DNA from: Dipteris shenzhenensis
Lineage: Eukaryota > Polypodiophyta > Polypodiopsida > Gleicheniales
NCBI GenBank assembly: GCA_047967505.1
Contig: CM106541.1
Reading direction: 5' to 3' (one strand)
Length of the DNA: 64,000 nucleotides
In this document: positions 22,201 to 31,734 of the stretch, in pieces
Numbering within the stretch: the stretch's first letter is position 1
Layout of the letters: every line of letters begins with the position of its first letter
Notes under the pieces: generated by a model
What the model was told of the DNA's origin: nothing
Databases searched by the model: none
The model's input: the letters and a program-made list of their open reading frames with translations, nothing else
Made by a program: the position numbers and the translations under genes

Positions 22201-23500
22201 ATTTCTTTCATTATGTTGACCAAGTCACCTCTCTATTGGTGTGTGACTACCTCGATGACATATATAAACTATTTTGTAGACTTGCCCATGATAATATATA
22301 ATAGAACTTAGCATGGATATCATATTGTATACTTAGCATGGGCATTGCATAGGATACTTAACTGCATGGATTTAAAAATGCTTTAAGTGTATACTTAATG
22401 TATCATCGTGCCATGATAGCTTGCCATTGAATTAAGAAAGGAACATTCATTTGGCTTCAAAGTCCATACATATCAAACTCCAATGTGAGCTGCACATTAA
22501 TGAAGTACAATTATTATTTGACAGTTTTCAACACATAATAAAAAATGAGTATGCAATGTTACTTACTTCTAACAATATGCCATAAAGATAACTTTTCACG
22601 TCATTGAAATTTATAGGTGGCAACCATGTACAAACATCTATTATGGTCTTTTCGTTATTGATAAGTATTTTCAAAAGGAGAGAATCAATCATACATACTC
22701 GGATTTTTCCTAATGTAGGTAACTTTGTTATGACCACACTGCATCAAAATATAAATGAACATTAGCTTATTAGATTCAAGATGCTTATTGAATTATCAAG
22801 ACATGAGAGAGTTTGTATCAAACCTTAGAATGGCCATCATCAATTTGTCATTGATCTCTTTATTGGGATTAGAGATACTGGGTTGATGTACTCCTAGATG
22901 AGCTTTTTAGGCATATGAAATATACCCTTGTGGAGCTCAAGCTTGCACATGTTGTTGAGATTTTGTCCAATGACAAACATCAAATCAAATGAGCTCCCCA
23001 TTTTTTCCAATGCAACCATGTTTACAAAAATCATCTCTATGACATAGACAAACACATGTCCTTACCTCTCCAAGTTCTCTTCATGTTGTCTGCCCTCTTC
23101 CTCAAGCCACACTAAATCCTCATCCCTTGTCTCCTATTTACCATAATTGTTAATAGATTCTCGATGAGCTAGAATTTGAGCATTCAGAAGAGATGAAGTA
23201 GGAACTCAACAAGAAAGAAGTGCTGCTAGAGGTGTCTGCTTCAATATCATTGAGGAAGAGCTGATTTCAAAGCACTACTAGTGTCCACCAATTCATTGAT
23301 GCTCTCACAAAGCATCAATAAGTCATTTTGAAGTTGTGAGTTTACAAGCATAGGTCTCTCCTCCTCTTTTTCCTATAAATAAATAAGAAAGTTCATTAGA
23401 TTCAGCTTTATATATTAATTATCATTAAATGAAAAACTTTAGAAATTTGTTGAAATTCACTTTACGTAGAATTTGTACAAATATCAAAGGAAAAGATAAC
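22200..23500. other. AT-rich stretch without a supportable gene
   Basis: Short degenerate frames only. Around 22300-22380 a word of about 27 bp (tatacttagcatgg...) recurs two to three times. Weak minus-strand coding may exist at 22528-22737 and 22880-23030, but nothing there is recognised. Confidence 0.4.
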
Positions 23501-23689
23501 ATTAGGGGAGAATTGGGGTCTCCAAAGGGCCCCCAATTAGTGTTTCCTAATTTCAAGGTATTAGTGAGGTATTTGAGGTGTACCAATGGGAGTGCTCCTT
23601 TTTGTGGGGCAATGCCATGTTGAGGTGGAGGGTGGGTAGACCTGCAAACAGCCCCTATTGGCTACTCCTCTTACACCGGGGACCACTCA

Positions 23690-24300
23690 AACCATCCCCC
23701 CCCCTCAACCCATGCTTGACCCTTCTCCCATATGAACCTCCCCCAAACAAACCTACAAGTCATTCCAGAGGTGGTGGGCCCTTCTAGGCAAATTTTCCCC
23801 CCTCTCAACTTATTACAGGCATGCCCCCTCCTCTTCTCTGGTCCAACTCCATTCTCCCTCCATTTTTCAAATGTGGGAACTCATTTGGCATCTTCTCTAC
23901 CCCCTCCTGCTCTGGTCCACTGTGTTTCTTTCTCTCCAGCACCTCCTATAGCAGCTGCTAATTCTCTCTCCATTCCTAGCTACAACACCTCCTACAGCAC
24001 CTCCTACAGTAGCAGTAGCTACTCATCCCCCTCTGCTCTTTCTTCCTCTATTTCCTAGCTACAGTACCTCCTATAATGGCTGCTCATCCCCCTCTGCTCT
24101 TTCTCCCTCCATTCCTAGCTACAACACCTCCTAGAGAAGCTGCTCATCCCCCTCTACTCTTTCTCCCTCCATTCCTAGCTACAACACCTCTTGGAGATTC
24201 TCTCAACCTTCAGTTGCACCCTCTATACCTTCTCCCTCTCTCTCCCTCTATCGGAGCTGCTCTCTCCCTCCAAGCTGCACTTTCTAGTACACTATTGCTG
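23690..24300. repeat. C/T-rich low-complexity tract
   Basis: Pyrimidine-rich sequence with recurring blocks such as cctagctacaacacctcc (three to four times, 23970-24200). It yields Pro/Ser/Leu-rich frames of no meaning. It sits immediately 5' of the gene starting at 24319. Confidence 0.8.
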
Positions 24301-24318
24301 TTGTGACCTCTGTACAAG

Positions 24319-25551
24319 CATGGTGAGGAGACCATACATGTACTTTGTGTCCCATAGGGGGCAAAATGCACTGGCCAGTGAATGGGTGCCTTGCACCTAC
24401 AGCGTGAATGATTGGATAGTCATGAGAGGATCTACCAAGGGTCCACATAAGCTTCCCAAGAGCAAAAGAGGTGATCTTTTGCATGAATGGAAGGGTTGCA
24501 TCATGAAGTTCAATCTTGGGAAGAAAGGATTGCTTGCAAAGGTGCAACACATCTACATGGGGAAGGACATGTGCCTTCCTCTGTCAAGCAATCAATTGAC
24601 AATACCATCGCATTGTAAGTCTGCATTTTGTGTAAGATTTTGAAGTGTGATGAGTCCGTTTGAAATTGTATTTTGAAATAGCACTTGTGCATAGTAGATG
24701 TATTTCCTTCATACTTTGAGGAGTGGGAACCAATCGAGTGCTTCTTAGGTAAGTTTACTGCCATTCATGAGGATTTAGGAAGGCAAATGCATGTTGGAGA
24801 GAAGTCCTCTGCTTTGAAACAAAGAAATATCTAATGGTATAATGCCAAGTACATTACTCCAAGGATGGCATCAGGCTATGGCCATCTTCAATGCATTGCA
24901 ACACCACAACTTGAAGACATGGATTGCAACATGGTGGACACAAGCAATGCAATCATACAAGGAAAAGATTGCAAAGGATGTGGGCATGGCCATGAAGTTT
25001 ACATTTGGCTCTAAATGGGTAAGGTTGTCTTGGTTTATGCCTCTACACATTTTTGCTTCTTGTTTTCATAATATTAAGATGCACATAACAGAAACCATGT
25101 GGTCATGCAAGTGCCTACATGAGAATGCCCTTGTGGAATTGCGTGGGGTGAATTGGGGAAGCAGGTCAGGTGAACAAAAGGGTGATCGGTTTCAATGCCA
25201 TGTATGTAAGGACAATGTGGTTGTCAAGTAACACATCTCCCACCAAATGTTATATTTTGCTTTCCAATATAGGTGCTGGAAGAAAACAAGTGGAAGTTAA
25301 TACAGGGGTAAGTTTATGTATCTCATTTAGGAGATGTCAAGAATGAAACCGTCACGTCACAGTGGACTCTTAGGGACGTGCGGGAACACCTATTGGTCAT
25401 GGAGGATGGCATGTCTAAGTCCTTTCACTTTACCTTAAATGGTGAAAAGGTAGGAAAGCATGTAGAGAAGCTCATGCATAGTGCCACTTTTATCCCTCCT
25501 GCAATATTGAAGATTGTAAACAATGTGGGGTGGAACAACTGTGGATTTTGA
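24319..25551 (+). pseudogene. Multi-exon gene of unknown function, decayed
   Basis: Not recognised. Exon 1 (24319 to about 24613) begins MVRRPYMYFVSHRGQNAL and ends at a gtaagt donor. Possible further exons lie at about 24720-24748 and 24842-25017 (FTFGSKW followed by gtaagg), and at 25079-25210 (GDRFQCH followed by gtatgt). The last exon, 25273-25551, begins VLEENKWKLIQG, crosses one TAA (25306-25308, possibly from CAA), then reads TLRDVREHLLVMEDG and FHFTLNGEKVGKHVEKL before stop TGA. The last exon's pattern (short strand, helix, strand, turn NGEKV) resembles a ubiquitin-like fold, which is only inference. Splice sites are my reading and the middle is uncertain. It heads towards the H3-like gene. 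Confidence 0.5.
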
Positions 25552-25752
25552 CATTTTCCAATTAATAGTGGTGCAATTAATTTTGATGTTTTGAATGGTT
25601 TTGTTTCATGTCAATGTCAAGTTTTTCCCCAAAATTTTATAATTCTTTTTATTTTTTATATTTAGAACATTTGGGTATATATAGGTTATAAAGTTACTTT
25701 AGTTTCAATGTTTCACTATCATAGCCATAGTTCTCCTAGCTACCAAACTACC

Positions 25753-26584
25753 ATGGATTCTGCTAGGTCTGCCTTCCACGATTTCATCTCCCATACTCCA
25801 TTAATTGATAGAGAGGAGTTATTTCCTCGGGGGGGTCACTATGTATAAACCCTCTATATCACGTGCATTCAAGGCCTATATTTAAAGTCCCTTATCTGTA
25901 AAAAATTTCATTAATAAAATGTACCCCTTTTCTATACAAATCTGTAAATTTTTTCCAAAAATATTTTAAATAGCCCCTTATGTATATTTATTTATGTAAA
26001 TTTTAGAAATAAAAAAAATCCTTCTGTTGAACTCACGTGATAGGGTTACATATGATGAGTAACCCCCCCGAGGTTATTTCCAGTCTTTGATAAGAGCATA
26101 GATGTTCTAGGCACCTACTTGGGAGTGCGAGACCAATTTTGAAGACCTCATCAAGTACATGCAAGACTACATCGCAAGTTTTGCATATCAACTTGATGAG
26201 TCTACAAAAAGATGGGTCCCAATTGATTATTTGAAGTACTTGTTCAATCAAGAACCCAGGTTCATGAAGCGTTTAGATCGCTTTCGAGCCCAGCTCACAC
26301 CCTTAGGGTTTAGGGAGGTGGACACTGATGACCTCCTAGCATGTGGAGTCGTCGAAAACATAGGAAATAGGTTTCTATCCTGGGAAATGGCCTTTATTTT
26401 CCTTCTCCATGAGGGACAAATGGAAGAGGAGGCCTTATTGTATACAGATACTTTTTATATAGTGCCCCATTTTGTTTTCTTTTACAAAATTTATTTTATA
26501 CTGTCATTGCATTTTGTAACTTTAATTGTTGTTGGCATTAATATTTTCATTCACTATTATGTTCAAAAGCATGCTATCAGATAA
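25753..26584 (+). pseudogene. Unknown plus-strand gene interrupted by a MITE
   Basis: Starts MDSARSAFHDFISHTPL at 25753. A 247-bp MITE interrupts it at codon 25. It resumes at 26081 with VFDKSIDVLGTYLGVRDQF. An extra T in a T-run near 26142 shifts the frame, after which a good open frame continues (EDLIKYMQDYIASFAYQLDE, STKRWVPIDYLKYLFNQ, EPRFMKRLDRFRAQLTPLGF) to about 26460. The last residues to 26584 look non-coding. I recognise no domain. The predicted protein is helical and mixed-charge. It has the same orientation as its upstream neighbour and could be part of the same element. Confidence 0.5.
25826..26072. mobile_element. MITE copy 1, 247 bp, 8-bp target duplication
   Basis: Ends ctcgggggggtcact and agtaacccccccgag (inverted). 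Flanked by the 8-bp duplication gttatttc (25818-25825 and 26073-26080). It is AT-rich inside with no coding. The second copy at 57771-58017 has the same length in the opposite orientation. The 8-bp duplication suggests hAT-like or another 8-bp-duplication superfamily. The G-rich terminus does not match the usual hAT CAGGG. Confidence 0.95.
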
Positions 26585-26629
26585 ATATTTGTGCTATAAT
26601 GGTCATTTCTGAGCAATCTAGTAAGAATC

Positions 26630-26841
26630 TCACCATGCGGCAGAAGGCAAATGTGTTCGACATTGCGCAGGGAACCCCAAATGCCAAAACCCGCTATGGC
26701 ACGTATGGGGCCTGTTTGACCAAGTCAAATAGCCCCCATACGCGCCTTGGTCAAACAAGCCCCATATGCACCATAGCGGGTTTTGGCATTTCTAGGCTCC
26801 CCGCACGATGCCGAACACATTTGCCTTTTGCACCACGGTGA
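26630..26841. mobile_element. Foldback (long-arm inverted repeat) element
   Basis: Two arms of about 100 bp pair around a loop of about 20 bases. For example, ccaaaacccgctatgg in the left arm matches ccatagcgggttttgg in the right. The outer parts pair with several mismatches (caccatgcgg against ccgtggtg). No clear target duplication was found. It sits in the gap between the convergent plus- and minus-strand genes. Confidence 0.85.
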
Positions 26842-27030
26842 AAAAACATCATTTGACCACTCAAATTCACACTAAACTTGCATAAACTAATGGAAAGCAT
26901 CACGTAACATGTATAACTACATGGGAATGGTAATAGAACATAAAAATCCTTTATTCATTGGCCTCAAAGGGCAGAGATTTACAAAATGATTCTTGGGTTA
27001 CACCAAATGAACCTAAACAACATCTAGGGC

Positions 27031-28143
27031 CTAAGGGAGGGATCGGAGGATGCGCTTGGCGAGTGCAAGGTCCTTGTCCATCACTGTTACTCTTTTGGCA
27101 TGGATAGCACATAAGTTCGTGTCTTCAAAAAGACCTACTATCATCTGCTCTGTTGTCTCCTGAATTGCTCACATAGCGCCAGAAGTGAAATGCACATCAT
27201 TCTTGTAATGCTGTGCTATTTCACGTACAACACACTAGAAGGGTGCACAGGGAATGAGATTGTCCATAGTGGTTTGGAACTTGCAGATCTCCTGAAGTGC
27301 CTTCACGCCTGATTTTTTGCACCTCTTAATCTTTGGGGGACCCTGCACTGGCCTCTGGACATGGCTCCATGGCCACTTGTCTACTTTGAACTTCTTTCGC
27401 CTCTCCTTCCTTGCAACCACCTCTTCAGACTACTCTTCCTGTGTCTGGTGGGTCCTTCGAGGTGGCTTGTTGCACCTAAGGGTCTGCTTTGTCCTTGGTC
27501 TCTTTTCCTTTTCATGAGGCTGTGAGATAGCAGCAGGCTGAGGCTCTTGCTCAGCTCGTACTAGAGCTCCTCATATCTGATAATATTGAGGCACAGAGGG
27601 TTGATGGTGCTCTTCCATGCGGTCTGCTTGGTTGGAGGATTGGGGCCAAGGTTCATTATAATTGCAAGCCCACCAAATACTTCCTCTTGTTGTGGCCCCT
27701 GTAATCTCTCCATCTCCTATGTTTGCCTTTCTTGCTCCCCTTGTTGGTCTAGATGCTCCATGCCAGGACCCCACGGAGGAGGGAGGGGCAGTTGATTAGG
27801 ATTAACTGAACTATTTTGCCCCTCTTGGTAGACCTCTCTACTTCCATGGTTAGTTGTGTGGAAGGACTGAGAGGACCCCTGATCGTGCTTGGATCCTTCA
27901 TCGTGCTGGGATTCCTCATGGTGCTGAGATCTCTGGGATCCCCCATGAGAGTCAGATGGTGGGGACTCATGTTGCTTGGACTCCTGATGATGAGAACCGC
28001 CTGCCTTCAGATCCTTGTTGATCATTGTCCTCTTGGCCACTAGGGCTTGCAGTGTATTCGGAGGCCATGGTGTTGTAAGGAGGACAATGGGTAGCATCTA
28101 AATGGCATCCAGTGGGTCTAGCAGTTTGTTTAACTTGTGCCAT
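27031..28143 (-). pseudogene. Histone H3-like gene with long N-terminal extension and three H3-tail motifs
   Basis: The C-terminal 94 codons (27312-27031) form a histone H3 fold. KALQEICKFQ lies at alpha-N, VVREIAQHYKNDVHFTS at alpha-1/loop 1, and [17 protein letters not shown] (27135-27085) is as in canonical H3. Loop 1 has canonical length, so it is not CENP-A-like. Upstream is about 280 codons, far longer than the normal 40-residue tail. It contains MAQVKQTARPTG at the predicted start (28143), TKQTAWKST (27632-27606, a different frame) and PRTKQTLR (27498-27475), each resembling the H3 tail ARTKQTARKST. Between the first two is a His/Gln/Ser/Glu-rich stretch (28010-27720). Stops at 27573, 27432, 27237, 27171 and two frame changes mark it as decayed. 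At least two of the stops are TAG where Gln is expected or plausible. No introns are proven. Confidence 0.85.
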
Positions 28144-28156
28144 AGAAATGAGGGAT

Positions 28157-28229
28157 TTTAGGGTTTTGAAGTGCTTTATATAGCTTTTTAAAAGCACTTT
28201 AGGGTTTTTCTTTTAAATTAGGGTTTTTT
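28157..28229 (-). promoter_or_regulatory. Promoter of the H3-like gene: TATA box and three telo-boxes
   Basis: On the minus strand, gctatataaagc (28182-28171) lies about 30-40 bp upstream of the ATG at 28143. Three AAACCCTAA-type telo-boxes lie at 28168-28157, about 28208-28197 and about 28228-28214. Telo-boxes are common in promoters of plant ribosomal-protein and replication-linked genes. Their clustering here suggests the gene kept, or captured, a host-type promoter. Confidence 0.6.
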
Positions 28230-28502
28230 GAGTGCAGCCCCTCACCCCCCAGTCTTTTGTCGCCAGTTCAGTAATACTTAATCTTCACTACTACCCTCCC
28301 TCCCACCAACCCACTCACCCCTCCACCCTACCATGTCGCACATGCAATTCTGCAATTTCCAAACAAATGTGTGAATTTTGGAATCTATAATTGACTCAAA
28401 ATAGTGTTAACTTTATTCATCAAACATTTTACATTTGGGGCTCTCTTAGTACCGAACGCCTCCCCTATCTGACTCTACATTTTGCAACCAAAGCGCAACC
28501 CC
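28230..28502. other. Spacer between the two minus-strand genes
   Basis: C-rich then AT-rich sequence without coding. It separates the transposase-like stop (28503) from the H3-like promoter. Confidence 0.5.
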
Positions 28503-31255
28503 TTAGCTCCCTGTTGAGGACTTCCAAGTAGCACATTTCCTTGTCTTCTTGACATGTTGAACCACTTTTGCGAGACTTGAGACCTCTACCTTATCACGCT
28601 TGAGAGTTCTGGCCTCTAGACATCTATAAAACCAATCGAACATTTTGTGTAGTGCATTGCTTTGCGCGATACCACCCCCATGCCTTGTATTCTTGAAGTA
28701 TGCTACCTTTGCTCTGTAGTGTGATTTCTCCATTCCTTGAGTATTCCAAATGGTCAGAGGGCCCCATTGCTCCACAAACCATGGTGCATGCGCGTAAAGA
28801 ATATGCTGTAAAGAAAAACATTGTATTAGAAACATAAACTGACTCAAGTTTAAACCACAAAATTTCAACCTAAGCAGGATTACCATGTAATGTGTAATAC
28901 GTGACTCCCCCCATGCTTCTACCATCAATGGTATGAATTCTCCCAATGCTATCCTGAATCTCTCATAATAAAGCTCATATGTTCCTTTATTGCATTGAAT
29001 AGCTCATCTCGATCAAACGATCGTGCCAACAAGGCTCTCTGACCTTCAGTAACCCTCCAACCTTGTCTAAGCAACTTTATAAATGCATCAAGCTTTGTCC
29101 ACCATTTTGCTCTCAAAGTAGCAATTCGTGGATGTGTAGCTTGATTTGTGGTGCACTCACACAAAGCTTTCTGGTACTCCCAACCTAGGGTGCTTTGAGC
29201 CAATGTATGTTTTTCTTTATCAGTATTGTGGTTGGACAAGAAACTCCTTGCCTTTTCTCCACCCATGGACACTTTAGCAGGAAGATTTTGTGTCTTTCCT
29301 GATTGTTTCTTGTCCTGCTTAAGCTTCACATTGCCTTCGTGAAGTCCCATTACACACGTGTACCACTCCAATGGAATTGGTAGAATGGGGTGCCACTTAG
29401 GATCCTTTTTGTGATGATCAGGGGCTGCACTTTGGTTGCAAGAAAGGATGCCATTTTCCCACTGTAGGCTTCCCTTTTGCATCTTCTGAAAGTGGGTGCA
29501 ATACAAGCATGTCCATTTTGCATCTGTACCTATATCACAACCATACAAGCACTTGAGGGTCTTCAAATCACCAGCTAGATGCCATTCAACTTGAAACGTT
29601 CCATGCCCATCCACTATTAATCGCCTCTTGTCTTTGAATAATTGACGGGATGCCGGTTCTCTGGAAAACCCACTTCAATGTCTCGTGGCACTCCTTTGGG
29701 GTCTCAAAGGCTACAAGACACCATATGTCCTTCTCAGATTGGACTAAGAAACCCTGCTCAACTTCCTCATCCCCTTGAGCAAAATGCAAGGCATCATTCA
29801 TAATACAAATGTCCACCCTCTCTAGCTTGTGTTCTTTTACCAACTGAGCTTCATCCATTTTTAAAACAAATACTAGCTTGCCATCTGTACAATGAAAGAG
29901 AATACAGTAAGAATATAGAAATGAGAAGAAATAAAGTTGAATGTGAAGAGGGAATTTCTCTTACCTTCTTCTCTCATCCCATAGAATTTGACCATGGCTC
30001 TCTGCAAATTTTCTACATCCACGTAAACATTATTGAAAGCATTCATCTCAAATGTTTGGATGCCAGATTTCTTTTTACTCTTCCAAGTCATTGTACCACT
30101 TACACAATGGTATCCTCCAAGCTTTTCTCTAGCACATTGGTTTGTTTCTTGATGTGCAAGCCATACAGACCATGGTTTTGGCAATGGCATTGTAGATATC
30201 TTATATTTTTCCTCCATAGTAGACTTGAAATTTTTAAAAATAGAGTTGTAAGCTTCATGACTTACACCAGCAACATCACAAGCTCCAAGCACCTCCTTTG
30301 CTTGGATGAGGCCCTTGAAATCCTTCATTATCTCTCTAGCAACTTGTCTACGTAGCCCTTTTTGTCTAGGGTCCTTCAACACTTCCATGACATCACTTGG
30401 CTTTATTAAACTTCTTAGAACATATGAAGGATCACTATCATCCATTTCCATTGTTCCCATCACATCCTCCATGAAATTCCTAAAGTAGAGTACAACCGAG
30501 TCTTAGTGGAAAGAATGCAACACCACAAATATTTTGGAGTAAGAAATTTCATTGAAAATTTGGGGAACTAACCTTGCAGCCCGTATTCTCCTCTTTCGGG
30601 CACCACTATTGGTTGACAATGCATCCATAGATTGCAATTGTCTTTTCCTCTCCTTCAGTCCCAAAGGTGTTCCCTTCAACTTTTGTACTCGTTCTATCGA
30701 CTTCCCTCGTTCCTTCTTCACAGCACGTTGAACTTGGCCATAAATAGACCTTTCCAAATCTTGTTTGCTTTCAGCGAGCTTCTGGATTGATTCTTCCAAT
30801 TCATGTCGCTCCAAGTCCAGTGCATGTGCTTTGTCACTGAGTTCTTTGTTTTACAATTGGAGATCCTGCATACTATTATGCATTGCCACAATAGTAATAT
30901 TTCCCAAATGTGTAAGCTCTTCTACTTGGGCTCTCTGCACCTCGCTTGCTTGCATAGCCAATGTCTGAGAATGGTTCAATTGATTGCAATAACCCAGCAA
31001 TCTAGCATGTCCCTTGCCAACAAACCGAACAACATCATGCACTGTATGAAAAGGAGGACTCTTTTGGGTGGTAGGCTCTAAAGGGTACAAGTTTCCATCC
31101 ACCCAAAGGTCAAGATGCTTCTTCCCTTGCAATCGAAGACTATGGAGCACACTTTGAGGAGTTCCATTATATCCCAAAGAGCGTGTTCTTGTAGATTCTG
31201 CCTCCAGTTGTAGGTTCACATGGTACTTGTTGGATATGTCCTGCAATGGTGCCAT
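28503..31255 (-). pseudogene. Four-exon transposase-like gene of an uncharacterised family
   Basis: Exons read 31255-30573, 30479-29965, 29884-28884 and 28805-28503. The three introns are 93, 80 and 78 bp with GT-AG ends and keep phase (donors GTTAGT, GTAAGA, GTAATC). Exon 1 starts MAPLQDISNKYHV and then becomes a coiled coil (ELSDKAHALDLERHELEESI). Exon 3 has KLERVDICIMNDAL, SEKDIWCLVAFETPKECHE, VDGHGTFQVEWHLAGDLKTL and a zinc-like motif CTYC-type (WTCLYCTHFQ). The end of exon 3 and exon 4 carry YYERFRIALGEFIPLMVEAW and WNTQGMEKSHYRAK. From memory, these landmarks resemble long uncharacterised transposon proteins of animals and seedless plants. Decay: TAA at 30853, and frame changes near 29625 and 28970. 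Function is inferred. Confidence 0.7.
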
Positions 31256-31299
31256 GAGAACTCAAAGAGAGGTATCAGTGATGCAGGTTAAAATGTAGG

Positions 31300-31734
31300 G
31301 AAGAGCTGGCAAAGATGGAGCAGTGAGAGGGAGAGAGTAGCAAGGAAGAGGGAGGAGGAGAAGCAGATGAGGGCAAGAGGAAGAGGAGGATGAGAGTAGG
31401 GCGACAGGTGTAGAAGGGAGGGAAGGAGCTCCTATAGAAGGGAGGAGGAGGGGAGAGATGCTATAGGAGGGAGGAGGAGGGGAGAGATTCTGCAGGAAGG
31501 AGGAGCAGAGGAGAGGGAGCCTGGGCGGCTAGAGGAGGGGAGAGGAAGGAGGGAGGAGGAGCCAGAAGGAGGAGAAGGGGAGAGGGAGGAGGGAGGAGGA
31601 GGAGCAAGATGGAGGAGGGGAGAGGAGGAGGGAGGGGGAGGGAGGGAGAGGGAGAGGGAGGAGGAGGAGGGAGGGAGGAGGGAGGGAGGAGGGAGGGAGG
31701 GAGAGAGAGGGAGGGAGGGAGAGAGTTCTCAAAG
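31300..31734. repeat. GA-rich polypurine tract
   Basis: Nearly pure G/A on the plus strand (gaggaggg words). It separates the transposase-like gene from the satellite array. The open frames in it are low-complexity artefacts. Confidence 0.92.

Noticed and set aside
23509-23550. Inverted repeat aattgggg...ccccaatt as the end of the 24-31 kb element
   Set aside because: The pairing is short and no partner was found near 31.3 kb.
27031-28143. The H3-like gene as a centromeric histone (CENH3), given the neighbouring satellite
   Set aside because: Loop 1 has canonical H3 length and alpha-2/alpha-3 match ordinary H3 ([17 protein letters not shown]). CENH3 usually differs there.
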